Part shown: piece by piece, positions 6,973 to 15,753 of the stretch
Position numbering within the stretch: position 1 is the first letter of the stretch
How the letters are laid out: the number at the start of each line of letters is the position of its first letter
Assembly (NCBI GenBank): GCA_020050955.1
Contig: JAGVJT010000202.1
Span: 1-16,175 of the forward strand
Direction of reading: 5' to 3'
Source of the DNA: Legionellales bacterium
GTDB taxonomy: Bacteria > Pseudomonadota > Gammaproteobacteria > Legionellales > Legionellaceae
DNA: 16,175 nucleotides
The notes under the pieces: model-generated
Seen by the model: only the letters and a program-made list of their open reading frames with translations
Databases searched by the model: none
What the model was told of the DNA's origin: nothing
Program-made: the position numbers and the translations under genes

Positions 6973-7695
6973 TTAAACAAGAGATGTCATGAATAAGGGA
7001 TCATGACTCATCGATAAATCATGCTCTTTTAACGATGCAAAAAAAGCGCACTCACACTCGCATGAGCGCAAAAAAATGTGACATACTTTTTCTTCAAGTA
7101 CTTGTTGGGCCTCCGACCAAGAGGTTATTTTATCTAAAAGCTCTTCTAGAATGTTGGCATCATCAATGAAACCTTGATCATAAAATGACTCAATCAGCAT
7201 TTGATCAGGATTATCAATCGCACATTCTAACTGTTGAAGAAGAGGGCCTAAATGATGATGATAAATATACATGCACGGTGTTAAACACGCGATTGCTTCT
7301 TCAAGGCTGTTGTTTCTTGTGGTTTCGTCTAAATGCCGCATGTAAACAATGATCGCAGGATTTGAAGGAGCTGTGCATGCAAATACCGTGTTGTCTGCAC
7401 CAGCCAATGAGCGTTCATAATCATCAACATGCGTTGCCACAAGCTCTAATTTTTCAATATCACTTGCATCGAATAAAACAGCCGCTCCTGTTAATAATGC
7501 TTCTCGCATACGCGCAATCACGCGTCGCGTTGCCGTCACATACATTTTCAAATAGGGTCTATCTTGGGTGATAAAATCACGAGAAACAGACTGCTCCTTA
7601 TCTTGCAATGCATTAAAAAACGCACTCGCCACCATCGTATCGATGATTGTATGACTGCTTTCTGTGATACGGGCTAACGTGGAGCCGAATGGCAT
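6973..7695 (-). CDS. tenA: TenA-family aminopyrimidine aminohydrolase (thiaminase II)
   Basis: TenA enzymes hydrolyse amino-HMP (from degraded thiamine) to the thiamine pyrimidine HMP, or cleave thiamine, so they serve salvage. The 240 aa fit the family (about 220-240) with its all-helical fold. Likely active-site residues are Asp45 and Tyr48 in QDRPYLK (44-50), Cys141 in CLTPCMYIYHHHLG (the Cys-type, or TenA_C, class), Tyr172 in ESFYDQGF, and Glu215 before AFF near the C-terminus. A GAGAGG motif about 7 nt before the ATG is a good ribosome binding site. The start overlaps the end of thiD by 22 nt, and the stop abuts the tatC start. Sequence similarity is moderate, but the motifs and the thi operon support the call. 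Confidence 0.85.
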   Translation of the reverse strand: MPFGSTLARITESSHTIIDTMVASAFFNALQDKEQSVSRDFITQDRPYLKMYVTATRRVIARMREALLTGAAVLFDASDIEKLELVATHVDDYERSLAGADNTVFACTAPSNPAIIVYMRHLDETTRNNSLEEAIACLTPCMYIYHHHLGPLLQQLECAIDNPDQMLIESFYDQGFIDDANILEELLDKITSWSEAQQVLEEKVCHIFLRSCECECAFFASLKEHDLSMSHDPLFMTSLV

Positions 7696-8522
7696 ACCGA
7701 TACCTCTCTATTCTCTAAAAAATAAAAATGATCCACTGGACCAAATCCATGTCCAATTCGCTGTAACCGTGCGGCATCAATGGCAGCTGTTAAGTATTTT
7801 TTTGCCATCGCAATGGCCTCTTGCAAGCGATAACCTTGTGCAAGATACGATGCAATAGCAGACGAAAGCGTGCAACCTGTTCCATGAGTATTTTGTGTTG
7901 TCACGCGGGGGGAATGAAACCAATGCTCTTCTTGTGTTTTAATCATAAACAACACATCCGATGACATCGTGTCGTCGAGATGCCCGCCTTTAATAAGTAC
8001 ATTCAAACCATATTGAACACCAAGCGTTCTAGCAGCTTTAGCCATATCATCATAGGACTGAATAGTTTGATTTAATAATGCTTCTGCTTCTGGTCGATTG
8101 GGTGTAATCAACGAACAACATGAAAACATTCTTTCTTTTAAATACTCAACCATGCTGGGTTCAAGCAACGCGCATCCATTTTTAGCCACCATGACAGGAT
8201 CAAAAACAACATGTTTTACCAGCGCTTTATCCAATGACGTCGCAATCACATCAATGATTTCTTTGCGATGAAGCATGCCTATTTTCACTGCATCAACAGT
8301 TAAATCGGAAAAAACCGACACCATCTGCTGTTGAATAAACATCGGCGACACGTCTTCTATGGTTTGCACGCCAATCGTGTTTTGTGCCACCAATGCGGTA
8401 ATTACGGACGCAGCATAACTGCCTGTCGCAGAAATCGCTTTAATATCAGCTTGAATGCCAGCACCACCTGAAGGATCAGTCCCTGCAATGCTTACCACAC
8501 AAGGCACATTAGTTCGCGGCAT
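7674..8522 (-). CDS. thiD: Hydroxymethylpyrimidine/phosphomethylpyrimidine kinase ThiD
   Basis: Ribokinase-fold enzyme that converts HMP to HMP-phosphate and then to HMP-diphosphate, the pyrimidine donor for ThiE. It has 282 aa, slightly longer than E. coli ThiD (266). Key blocks are SIAGTDPSGGAGIQADIK (11-28), VKIGML (79-84), VVFDPVMVAKNG (105-116), LITPNRPEAEALL (138-150), VLIKGGHL (175-182) and THGTGCTLSSAIAS (212-225) with the anion-hole GTGC and Cys217. The ATG at 8522 is chosen over the GTG at 8528 because GAGGTGAG (8524-8531) sits at ribosome-binding distance from the ATG. It overlaps thiM by 14 nt and tenA by 22 nt. Confidence 0.96.
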   Translation of the reverse strand: MPRTNVPCVVSIAGTDPSGGAGIQADIKAISATGSYAASVITALVAQNTIGVQTIEDVSPMFIQQQMVSVFSDLTVDAVKIGMLHRKEIIDVIATSLDKALVKHVVFDPVMVAKNGCALLEPSMVEYLKERMFSCCSLITPNRPEAEALLNQTIQSYDDMAKAARTLGVQYGLNVLIKGGHLDDTMSSDVLFMIKTQEEHWFHSPRVTTQNTHGTGCTLSSAIASYLAQGYRLQEAIAMAKKYLTAAIDAARLQRIGHGFGPVDHFYFLENREVSVCHSAPR

Positions 8523-9291
8523 ACTCACCTCGTGTAGGCGTTTGGCAAAGTGCGTCCAAAAAATGTACTCGAAAAGAACCGGGTAACGTCGTCTCTAATG
8601 CTGCACGCTCACCTGCGAGGGCATAAAACAAACTTGCATGCAATGCCGCGTCAAAAGGATGAGCACACACTGCATGAAATGCCGCAACAACTGCGGAAAG
8701 CAAACACCCTGAGCCGGTAATCAATGGCATTAAAGCAGAGCCCCGTTCGATAGTCTCAATGCGCGAAACATCGGCGATAACGTCCATGGCACCACTCATG
8801 GCAACAGTCACATCATGACGACGTGCTAACGTTTGTGCCGTATGAGCAACATCGCTTGTCAGTAATCCACTGTCCACACCTTTCGAGCACGATGTCGTGC
8901 CAGCTAGTGCCGCAATTTCGCTTGCATTACCACGAACAACCGCAATATTGTATTGTGTCAAAAGCTCTAAACAACACGCAGTCCGATAATGACTTGCTCC
9001 TGCTCCCACGGGATCAAGAATAATAGGCTTATGATGCGCATTCGCGACTTGGCATGCCGCTTTTGCAAGTTTTAAAAAATCATCATTCAACGTGCCGATG
9101 TTAATAACAACAGCCGATGACATGCCAATTAACTCTTCGGTTTCACAAGATGCGTGACTCATCAAAGGCGATGCGCCAAGGCTTAATAACCCATTGGCAA
9201 TAAAATCCATGGTAACCGCATTGGTAATATTCAAAATAAGTGGACGATATTTTCTAATCTCACAAAGCATCGCATGCTGTTGGTCAAACAT
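8509..9291 (-). CDS. thiM: Hydroxyethylthiazole kinase ThiM
   Basis: Phosphorylates salvaged hydroxyethylthiazole to HET-P, the thiazole half of thiamine phosphate. The 260 aa match the family (E. coli 262). Motifs are ILNITNAVTMDFIANGLLSL (19-38), SPLMSHA (41-47; substrate pocket), ILDPVGAGAS (91-100), VVRGNASEI (118-126) and TGSGCLLSA (192-200) with the catalytic-site Cys196. The ATG at 9291 is preferred: an AAGGAAG ribosome binding site (9300-9306) lies 8 nt upstream, while the earlier in-frame ATG at 9315 would overlap the thiE stop and put that site inside the gene. The gap to thiE is 14 nt. Confidence 0.96.
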   Translation of the reverse strand: MFDQQHAMLCEIRKYRPLILNITNAVTMDFIANGLLSLGASPLMSHASCETEELIGMSSAVVINIGTLNDDFLKLAKAACQVANAHHKPIILDPVGAGASHYRTACCLELLTQYNIAVVRGNASEIAALAGTTSCSKGVDSGLLTSDVAHTAQTLARRHDVTVAMSGAMDVIADVSRIETIERGSALMPLITGSGCLLSAVVAAFHAVCAHPFDAALHASLFYALAGERAALETTLPGSFRVHFLDALCQTPTRGEYAAN

Positions 9292-9299
9292 AAGTACAT

Positions 9300-9306
9300 C
9301 TTCCTT
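9300..9306 (-). promoter_or_regulatory. Ribosome binding site that fixes the thiM start
   Basis: On the minus strand AAGGAAG follows directly on the thiE stop codon and ends 8 nt before the ATG at 9291. This near-consensus site selects that ATG over the upstream in-frame ATG at 9315. Confidence 0.7.
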
Positions 9307-9965
9307 TAGTAACATGATTTTTCACAAAAGTGTGCAAGTGTCATTTGTTGTTGAACAAATTCACGTGCTGCGTGCTCAGGACAAGAGGCTTCATGAATCG
9401 CATTAACAACAGCAACACCGATAACACCACACGCCATTACCGCATCCACATTATGTTTGGTAATACCACCAATCGCAACGACAGGATGTTGCGATTGTGC
9501 ACAGACTAAACTCAATCCATCAAGTCCCCAAATCGTTGCACAATCTATTTTCGTCTGACTCGAAAACACAGCACTGGCCGCAACATAATCAAGACACGCT
9601 AAGTCATTTGCATGCGTTAAATGATCCATCGTTTCAATGGATAGGCCGATATAAACAGTATCCCCCAATAGTTCGCGCGCTTTTTCAGGCGCACAGTCGG
9701 ACTGCCCTAAGTGTACCCCATCGGCATTGACAGCTTTTGCAAGCTCGATATGATCATTAATAATCAAGGGAATATGACGCGGTGTTAAGTGCGATTTTAA
9801 TGCAAGAGCCATGTCTTTTAATTCACTTAACGAGGCATGCTTATCACGCAATTGCACAGACGTAACTCCCCCGTCAACGGCACGCAAAATAAATGACAGA
9901 TACTCATCAAATGATTGATGCTGTCGATGTGTCACTAAACATAATTTCAAATCATCATAAATCAT
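9306..9965 (-). CDS. thiE: Thiamine-phosphate synthase ThiE
   Basis: Joins HMP-diphosphate and thiazole phosphate to make thiamine phosphate. A 219-aa TIM-barrel protein of the usual length (about 210). Family blocks are SVQLRDK (36-42), [15 protein letters not shown] (65-79; Asp71 near the Mg-diphosphate site), [10 protein letters not shown] (81-90), IGLSIET (106-112), the [14 protein letters not shown] loop (138-151), PVVAIGGI (161-168) and GVAVVNAI (183-190). It is the first gene of the minus-strand salvage operon. No strong ribosome binding site is visible before the ATG. The window contains no gene for the final TMP kinase (thiL), which must be elsewhere. Confidence 0.96.
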   Translation of the reverse strand: MIYDDLKLCLVTHRQHQSFDEYLSFILRAVDGGVTSVQLRDKHASLSELKDMALALKSHLTPRHIPLIINDHIELAKAVNADGVHLGQSDCAPEKARELLGDTVYIGLSIETMDHLTHANDLACLDYVAASAVFSSQTKIDCATIWGLDGLSLVCAQSQHPVVAIGGITKHNVDAVMACGVIGVAVVNAIHEASCPEHAAREFVQQQMTLAHFCEKSCY

Positions 9966-10034
9966 CGCATTTCATCTTAAAGGAGATTAAAATAAACCAA
10001 ATAGGTCGTTACCCTTGCTCATTTTTACAACGCA

Positions 10035-10043
10035 ATCATAACA
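10035..10043 (-). promoter_or_regulatory. Candidate extended -10 promoter for the thi-tatC operon
   Basis: On the minus strand TGTTATGAT reads as an extended -10 element (TG, one base, then TATGAT, 5/6 to consensus). It lies about 70 nt before the thiE start in the 116-nt gap between the divergent thiE and rsmA genes. The -35 region is poor. No thi-box (TPP riboswitch) sequence was recognised in the leader that would follow. Confidence 0.35.
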
Positions 10044-10070
10044 CAAAATACGAGCATCACTGTTATTATG

Positions 10071-10077
10071 AAAGGAG
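10071..10077 (+). promoter_or_regulatory. Ribosome binding site that fixes the rsmA start
   Basis: AAAGGAG lies 4 nt before the ATG at 10082. It supports this start over the longer open frame beginning at 9893, which would run through the divergent thiE gene. Confidence 0.6.
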
Positions 10078-10081
10078 CCTC

Positions 10082-10870
10082 ATGTCTCATCGTCCGCGTA
10101 AACGATTCGGCCAACATTTTCTTCGTGATCAAGCCGTCATTCAAGCCATTGTTCATGCGATTCATCCGCAAGCCATCGACCATATGGTTGAAATAGGGCC
10201 AGGTCTTGGTGCCATCACGCGACCCTTGCTACAAACACTGCACGAATTAACTGCCATTGAAATTGACACCGATTTACATGAGCTCTTAACCACGCTCGCA
10301 GAATACAAAGACAAACTCAACGTCATTCATGCTGATGCACTAACCGTTGATTTTAGTGCATTAGGCAACATGATACGTGTCGTTGGAAATTTGCCTTACA
10401 ACATCTCAACACCACTTATCATGCATCTTTTGGATCATAAAAATCACATTGATGACATGCATTTCATGTTACAGAAAGAAGTTGTCGAACGTATGGCCGC
10501 ATCACCAAATTGCAAAGCTTATGGTCGTTTAAGCATCATGGTGCAATATCATTGTCAAACCGAATACCTTTTCGATGTATCTGCCGATGCGTTCTACCCT
10601 CCCCCTAAAGTGGAGTCTGCTGTCATTCGTCTCACACCTTATCGTGTATCACCATATCCAAACGTTTGTTTCCCAACCTTCCAAAAAGTCGTGAATACCG
10701 CGTTCGGAATGCGGCGCAAAACATTGGCAAATAATTTAAAACCACTCTTATCAACAGAAGCATTGGAAGCACTATCCATCGACCCTAAAAAGCGACCTGA
10801 ACAAATTTCGATCAATGAATATGTCCAAATCGCACAATTTGTTTCCGATTCGTGTAAAATACACGAATAA
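10082..10870 (+). CDS. rsmA: 16S rRNA dimethyladenosine transferase RsmA (KsgA)
   Basis: Dimethylates two adjacent adenosines in the 3' hairpin of 16S rRNA during late 30S assembly, using SAM. The 262 aa are near the family length (E. coli 273). Features are the N-terminal [11 protein letters not shown] (6-16), SAM motif [12 protein letters not shown] (36-46), the acidic residue in TAIEID (57-62), HADAL (83-87), catalytic NLPYN (103-107), [13 protein letters not shown] (128-140), [10 protein letters not shown] (147-156) and [12 protein letters not shown] (171-182). The start is set by AAAGGAG at 10071-10077. It is divergent from thiE and lies 24 nt upstream of the TraI_2-like gene. Confidence 0.97.
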   Translation: MSHRPRKRFGQHFLRDQAVIQAIVHAIHPQAIDHMVEIGPGLGAITRPLLQTLHELTAIEIDTDLHELLTTLAEYKDKLNVIHADALTVDFSALGNMIRVVGNLPYNISTPLIMHLLDHKNHIDDMHFMLQKEVVERMAASPNCKAYGRLSIMVQYHCQTEYLFDVSADAFYPPPKVESAVIRLTPYRVSPYPNVCFPTFQKVVNTAFGMRRKTLANNLKPLLSTEALEALSIDPKKRPEQISINEYVQIAQFVSDSCKIHE

Positions 10871-10894
10871 CTGCAAATTGAACTTGGAGACTCC

Positions 10895-12154
10895 ATGTTT
10901 ATTCAGCCTACAAAAAAAATTATCTCACCAGATGCAAAGCCACTCGCATCACTCACGGCGGTTTTATCCGCAGAGCAACTACTATCAGAAACAAAACGCC
11001 AGACTGTTATCAGTGAATTAATGCAATTCAGTGAATTTAAATCCACTCATTTCAATCATCTTTGCGTGCCGTTACTCCAACAAGTTGCATCAGCGTATCA
11101 GCGTTTGCCCGAGAGCACAGTCCATTTTGCACTCCCCGGTGGATTATTCGATCACGCGCTCGCAAGAACACAAACAGCCGTACAACTCTTTCGTCAATAT
11201 TTGTTACATAATCCTAAAGAAGCATTGTCCGACGAGCAAAAACGATGGTGGTATGTTTTATTTTCTGCAAGTTTACTTCGTGGGATAGGCAGCCTTTGCC
11301 TGGATTATCGAATTGATCGCTACAGTGTAAAAGGACAATTCTTAAAACAATGGGAACCACTTCTTGAACCTTTTGGTAACGTTAATCATTTTTATGCTTT
11401 TGAATTTAAAACAAATGACGATTATGCATTACGCCGTCGATTAACCTTACTGCTTGCCAGACGCTTCATTCCTGAAGAAGGTTTTGCATGGATTGCAGCA
11501 AACCAGGATGCACTTGCCGTATGGCTGGCTTTACTTGATGAAGACCAAACAGGTGCTCGTGAATTAGGCGCTATTCTTGATCGCGCTGATGCCGTCATCA
11601 TTCAAGAAAATTTGTTACACCTTTCAACCATGCCACGACGCGAACGCACTGCGCGACTCGGTACGTTTGTCGATGCAACACCAGAACTATCTTTACCTGA
11701 AAAAGAACGCATTGCAGGCATTGAGTTTATGCGTTGGCTACAACAAAACATCGAGACAGGGAAATTTCTACTCAATCGAGCACCTATTTTTGTCGTGCCG
11801 GGTGGACTACTTATTTGTGTTGAGGCATTCCAACTCTTCATGCGCGAACACGTGTCTTATAAAAACTGGCAAACTGTTCAACATGGTTTGTTGTCATTGA
11901 AAGTGCACCGCTCAATCGATGCTAACACAGCGACATCACGCCACGAACAAGGCGATGGCGTCGTTATCAAAAATTCCATCGCACTTCCTGAGTCACTGTC
12001 TATTAAAAAAACAACTGAAGAAACAGTTCAAACAACGGCCACGGCGCTCGCGCTTATGGATTACCCCAACCGCCTTTCTCAAACTGGCGCGTGGGCTGTG
12101 CCCGAGAAAGATATAGCTAGCACATTACAACACCAAGGACGCATCGGTGGCTGA
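10895..12154 (+). CDS. TraI_2/TraI_2_C domain protein: chromosomal MobH-relaxase-like protein with degraded catalytic motifs
   Basis: This 419-aa protein shows both domains of MobH-family conjugative relaxases. Residues about 50-245 resemble TraI_2: [20 protein letters not shown] (76-95) corresponds to the family HHAGPGGLxDHTLE motif, and [10 protein letters not shown] (124-133) lies where ALLHDxGK is expected. Residues about 273-325 match TraI_2_C, with [20 protein letters not shown] then [21 protein letters not shown]. The second His of the HH pair is Phe78, and the HD pair is Arg129-Gly130, so the metal site of an active enzyme is probably lost. The protein is also shorter than most MobH relaxases. 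No other conjugation genes are nearby. TTGGAG precedes the ATG. The gene lies between rsmA and apaH and overlaps apaH by 8 nt. Its present role is unknown; domestication is an inference. Confidence 0.72.
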   Translation: MFIQPTKKIISPDAKPLASLTAVLSAEQLLSETKRQTVISELMQFSEFKSTHFNHLCVPLLQQVASAYQRLPESTVHFALPGGLFDHALARTQTAVQLFRQYLLHNPKEALSDEQKRWWYVLFSASLLRGIGSLCLDYRIDRYSVKGQFLKQWEPLLEPFGNVNHFYAFEFKTNDDYALRRRLTLLLARRFIPEEGFAWIAANQDALAVWLALLDEDQTGARELGAILDRADAVIIQENLLHLSTMPRRERTARLGTFVDATPELSLPEKERIAGIEFMRWLQQNIETGKFLLNRAPIFVVPGGLLICVEAFQLFMREHVSYKNWQTVQHGLLSLKVHRSIDANTATSRHEQGDGVVIKNSIALPESLSIKKTTEETVQTTATALALMDYPNRLSQTGAWAVPEKDIASTLQHQGRIGG

Positions 12155-12953
12155 TTACGCAATTGGCGATGTTCAGGGTTGTTATGATGCACTTTTACGA
12201 TTGCTTGAACTAGTTAATTTTGATGACAAACAAGATCGCTTATGGTTTGTTGGCGATCTTGTAAATCGAGGCCCAGACTCCTTAAGTGTCTTAAGATTTA
12301 TTAAACAATTATCACGTAAACCTCGCATCGTATTGGGAAATCACGACATTCATTTTTTACACCGACTCTACAATCAACAAGCAAAAGTTAATCGAGACGA
12401 TACTTTAAGTGCATTATTAAATGCGCCAGATAGAGAAGAGTTAGGTGATTGGCTACGTCAACAACCTCTTTTAATTCACGACGAAAATCTCAATGTTGTC
12501 ATGTGCCATGCAGGCATTGCCCCCATGTGGGATTTAACAAAAGCCAAGCGTCTTGCTAATGAATTTGGAATGATGTTATCTAGCGAATCTTTTCACAACC
12601 ACTTACCGCAATTGTATGGCAATCAACCCGACTGCTGGTCTGATGATTTAAAAGGTGCTGAACGATTACGATTAATCTGTAACTATTTTACGCGCATGCG
12701 TTTTTGTGATAAAGAGGGTCGTATCGCACTTGATTACAAAGGCTCATTGACTCAAGCACCCGTTAATCTATATCCATGGTATGCACTCCCAAATCGTCGT
12801 ATCATTCATGAAACGATTATTTTTGGTCACTGGGCAGCGTTACAAGGCAGATGTCCTGTTCCTGAAATTCATGCGATTGACACGGGATACGTTTGGGGAG
12901 GCGCGCTGACGGCTCTGCGTTTAAGTGACAAACAACGATTTACAGTGAAATGA
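12147..12953 (+). CDS. apaH: Symmetrical diadenosine tetraphosphatase ApaH
   Basis: Hydrolyses Ap4A to two ADP, limiting stress dinucleotides and Np4 RNA caps. The 268 aa are near the family length (about 270-280). It has the metallophosphatase motifs in order: [10 protein letters not shown] (7-16), [13 protein letters not shown] (34-46), [10 protein letters not shown] (62-71) and CHAGIAPMW (120-128). The ApaH-specific C-terminal half follows, with [35 protein letters not shown] and [17 protein letters not shown]. Translation starts at GTG 12147, with AAGGA about 8 nt upstream. Both ends overlap neighbours: 8 nt with the relaxase-like gene, and an ATGA overlap with the outer membrane factor gene. 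Confidence 0.96.
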   Translation: MADYAIGDVQGCYDALLRLLELVNFDDKQDRLWFVGDLVNRGPDSLSVLRFIKQLSRKPRIVLGNHDIHFLHRLYNQQAKVNRDDTLSALLNAPDREELGDWLRQQPLLIHDENLNVVMCHAGIAPMWDLTKAKRLANEFGMMLSSESFHNHLPQLYGNQPDCWSDDLKGAERLRLICNYFTRMRFCDKEGRIALDYKGSLTQAPVNLYPWYALPNRRIIHETIIFGHWAALQGRCPVPEIHAIDTGYVWGGALTALRLSDKQRFTVK

Positions 12954-14599
12954 GAGTCCATGCGTTCATGAAAAAACAAACGTATAGCAGCGTATTGATA
13001 GGATTTTTGAGCTTTTTTTTCAGCACATGCCTCTGGAGCGCTGAAGATAATCCCGCATCATCAAGCCCTATTACTTTGTATCGCTGGCTTCCATCACCTC
13101 ATACCGAACTTGATCGTGTCAAAGAAGCACATATGCGCCTTAAAAAAGCCATCAATAATCCAGAGTACTTACTTGATCATTGGATTAATTTACCAACATC
13201 TCCTGATGGTCATCATGCAAAAACATTGCGCTTAACCTTGCGTGAAGCCATCTTGCTTGCACTGCGCTATAACCCTAACATTCAAAATGCAGAACTTGAT
13301 CGCATCATTCAGCGCTATCAATTACGGTTGGCACACAATGAGTTTGGGCTTCAATATGCACTCGCAGGCACCACTGTTTTTGAAAAAAACCGCTACAGTG
13401 GCGTCGGTAATGCAACAACTAAAAGTTATCTCGCCACACCAGAGTTTGATCTTAAAACAAAGCTTGGCACAGAAGCATCCTTAAAAATGGATAACACTGT
13501 CGCTACCATCGGAACTTATAATCCATTGTTAACTTTCTCGCTAACACAACCACTTTTGCGTGGTTTTGGGCGCGCGGTCAATGAAGCTGCATTGCTTGAT
13601 GCCATTGAAGCAGAAAATTTAAATAAGTTAACGACAGAACAATCAATCATGGATCAAATCACACAAGTCATTGCCGCTTATCGAACACTTATTTTAAGCA
13701 GCAATAACCTAAAAAATCAGCGTTGGCAGCTTACCGAGGCTCATAAAACATACAATATTAACGAGAAAAAAATCGACGCAGGCCAACTCGAATCAACTGC
13801 AAACGTGCAACAATCCTATCAAATTGAGTCACTAAGCTTGATGGTTGAACAAGCTAAAAATGATTTTAAAACAAGCGCGCAGAATCTATTGCAAACCATT
13901 GGTCTTGACCCAGACATGCGTCTTGCCGTCCCCAGCGATGTGAGCATCGACGAGCTTCGTGTTCCAGATACCGATGCATCCATTGAACAAGCGTTGCAAC
14001 ACAACACCGAGTACCTTGCTTTAAAAGCAAATGTTCGCGCCGATGAACGCGCTTACGACGTCGCTAAAAACCAACAACTTTGGCAACTTGATCTCGCCGC
14101 TAATGTGCAAACCGGCACGCTTACAAACGTCGATAGAGCCTCTAGTTCTGGGATTCAAAACATTTATAATGGTAAAAATATTAATGAATCCGCCGGTGTT
14201 ACAATGACCATCCCGCTGCATGATATTAATCGGCGTAGTCAGCTGATTAACGCAAAAATTAGACTCGAAAAAGACAGATTACAACTTGTCGCTGCTAAAC
14301 GAATCATTATTACGACGGTCAAAAACACCATCACCGCCATCGCAAGCCAGGCGCGTCAATATGAATTAGCAAATCGCCAGGTTGAACTAGCCTCACAGTC
14401 ATACGCGTTGGAAAAAAAGAAACAACAAGCCGGCATTGCCAGCGCACTTGACGTCAGTAATACACAAAATCAACTTATTCAAGCGCAAATGAGTTTGATT
14501 AACGCTAAAATTGCATATTTAAATCAATTATCAGCATTACAACGCACATTAGGAACCACGTTAACACATTGGAACATTAAACTTAGGTACAACGGATGA
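12950..14599 (+). CDS. TolC-family outer membrane efflux protein
   Basis: Outer membrane channel for a tripartite exporter. A 549-aa protein with a signal peptide (hydrophobic stretch about 14-28, likely cleavage after WSA at 29-31). Residues about 93-316 and 342-540 are the two OEP repeats, rich in long amphipathic helices. Family cues are [20 protein letters not shown] (95-114), [11 protein letters not shown] (197-207; a frequent beta-strand motif), [15 protein letters not shown], and the C-terminal [20 protein letters not shown]. The ATG at 12950 overlaps the apaH stop (ATGA). The in-frame ATG at 12968 (MKKQTYSS) gives a more typical signal peptide and is also possible. It overlaps the adaptor gene by 4 nt. 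Confidence 0.9.
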   Translation: MRVHAFMKKQTYSSVLIGFLSFFFSTCLWSAEDNPASSSPITLYRWLPSPHTELDRVKEAHMRLKKAINNPEYLLDHWINLPTSPDGHHAKTLRLTLREAILLALRYNPNIQNAELDRIIQRYQLRLAHNEFGLQYALAGTTVFEKNRYSGVGNATTKSYLATPEFDLKTKLGTEASLKMDNTVATIGTYNPLLTFSLTQPLLRGFGRAVNEAALLDAIEAENLNKLTTEQSIMDQITQVIAAYRTLILSSNNLKNQRWQLTEAHKTYNINEKKIDAGQLESTANVQQSYQIESLSLMVEQAKNDFKTSAQNLLQTIGLDPDMRLAVPSDVSIDELRVPDTDASIEQALQHNTEYLALKANVRADERAYDVAKNQQLWQLDLAANVQTGTLTNVDRASSSGIQNIYNGKNINESAGVTMTIPLHDINRRSQLINAKIRLEKDRLQLVAAKRIIITTVKNTITAIASQARQYELANRQVELASQSYALEKKKQQAGIASALDVSNTQNQLIQAQMSLINAKIAYLNQLSALQRTLGTTLTHWNIKLRYNG

Positions 14600-15753
14600 T
14601 AAATCTCGCTCGATATACTTGGTTGTGGATCGTCTTATTTTCCATGTTAACTGGATGTCATCATGCACCAAAAAAAAATGCATTGACACTTAGAACACTT
14701 GTCATCAAGCCATCTACGCTGCATAAAACTTTACATTTCACCGGAACGATTCAACCGCTTAAAGAAAGCACACTCACAAGCCCTGTCGATGCCGTCATCG
14801 ATGCCGTTCATTATCATTACGGCCAATGGATTTCACGTGGCATGATTGTTTTTACACTCAATTCTGCGGAATTACAAAAACGTTATAACGATACCGTCAC
14901 AGAATATTTAAAAGCTAAAGACAGTTATACCGTCGCACGAGCAAAATTTGTCGGCACAGAAGACTTGTGGCGCGCAGGATTATTGTCTAAAAATAACTAT
15001 TTAAGTGAAAAATCCAGCTTAAATACCGAGCGCGTTACTCTCATGCAATCCACACGAAAAATCTCGGAGCTATTAGAAAAAATGGGACAAGGTAATAGTG
15101 CTGATGATGAGTTAGCGGGTTTAAGTTTTTCTGAATTTGATAAAGTGCATTTAGCGTTAATGAGTAAGCATAATTTATTACATTTAAAAGCACCAAGCAG
15201 CGGAATCTTTCTTTATCCGCCAAAAACTGGCGATGAAAAAAATACGCAGTTAACCGTTGGCTCTACCGTCAAAACAGGACAAGTTTTAGCACTTATTGGC
15301 GACATGCGCGGCATTCGTATTGACATTGACGTGCCTGAGGTTGACATTGGCATCATACAACAAGATATGCCAGTCGTGATTCGAGGGATAGCGTTTAATC
15401 ATCACGTGCTACATGGAAAAATTGTCGCCATTAATGCACAAGCCTCCAATAAAAACGCAAGCATGTTACCTTCATTTACAGCAATTGTTGAAGTAAAACA
15501 CTTAAATCGTGATGTTCAAAAAGTCATCAAGGTTGGCATGAGTGCAACCGTAGATTTAGACATTATCCATCAAGAAAAGCTTTTAGTTCCGATCAAAGCA
15601 CTGATACAACAGCATGGAAAAACTTGGTTAACGCTAGAAACATCACCACAAAAAACAGCGTTACGCCGTGTGATCACCGGTGCTGTTCAAGACGATCAGG
15701 TTGTCATTGAAAAAGGACTGAACGCCGGCGACATCATTCATTATGAAGACTAA
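14596..15753 (+). CDS. HlyD/MacA-like periplasmic adaptor lipoprotein
   Basis: Membrane fusion protein linking an inner membrane ABC transporter to the TolC-like channel. It has 385 aa, with a lipoprotein signal peptide ending in lipobox LTGC (Cys21). Layout: first half of the lipoyl domain about 45-90 (TLTSPVDAVIDAVHYHYGQWI), an alpha-helical hairpin about 91-190 (coiled-coil-like KAKDSYTVARAKFVG), second lipoyl half about 196-236 (LKAPSSGIFLYPP, then VGSTVKTGQVLALIG), a beta-barrel about 239-320 (RIDIDVPEVDIGIIQQDMPV), and a membrane-proximal domain 325-385 ending VVIEKGLNAGDII. It overlaps the outer membrane factor gene by 4 nt (ATGA) and the ATPase gene by 11 nt, which supports one operon. 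The lipid anchor, rather than a transmembrane helix, differs from E. coli MacA. Confidence 0.9.
   Translation: MINLARYTWLWIVLFSMLTGCHHAPKKNALTLRTLVIKPSTLHKTLHFTGTIQPLKESTLTSPVDAVIDAVHYHYGQWISRGMIVFTLNSAELQKRYNDTVTEYLKAKDSYTVARAKFVGTEDLWRAGLLSKNNYLSEKSSLNTERVTLMQSTRKISELLEKMGQGNSADDELAGLSFSEFDKVHLALMSKHNLLHLKAPSSGIFLYPPKTGDEKNTQLTVGSTVKTGQVLALIGDMRGIRIDIDVPEVDIGIIQQDMPVVIRGIAFNHHVLHGKIVAINAQASNKNASMLPSFTAIVEVKHLNRDVQKVIKVGMSATVDLDIIHQEKLLVPIKALIQQHGKTWLTLETSPQKTALRRVITGAVQDDQVVIEKGLNAGDIIHYED

Noticed and set aside
10064..10069. TATTAT preceded by TG as an rsmA extended -10
   Set aside because: A transcript from it would start about at the ribosome binding site, leaving no usable leader.
9893..10081. 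N-terminal extension of RsmA from an ATG at 9893
   Set aside because: It would read through the divergent thiE gene, has no family similarity, and the strong AAAGGAG site at 10071 sets the start at 10082.
9966..10081. TPP riboswitch upstream of thiE
   Set aside because: The minus-strand leader shows no recognisable thi-box blocks such as CTGAGA or the ACCTGATCTGG-type segment.
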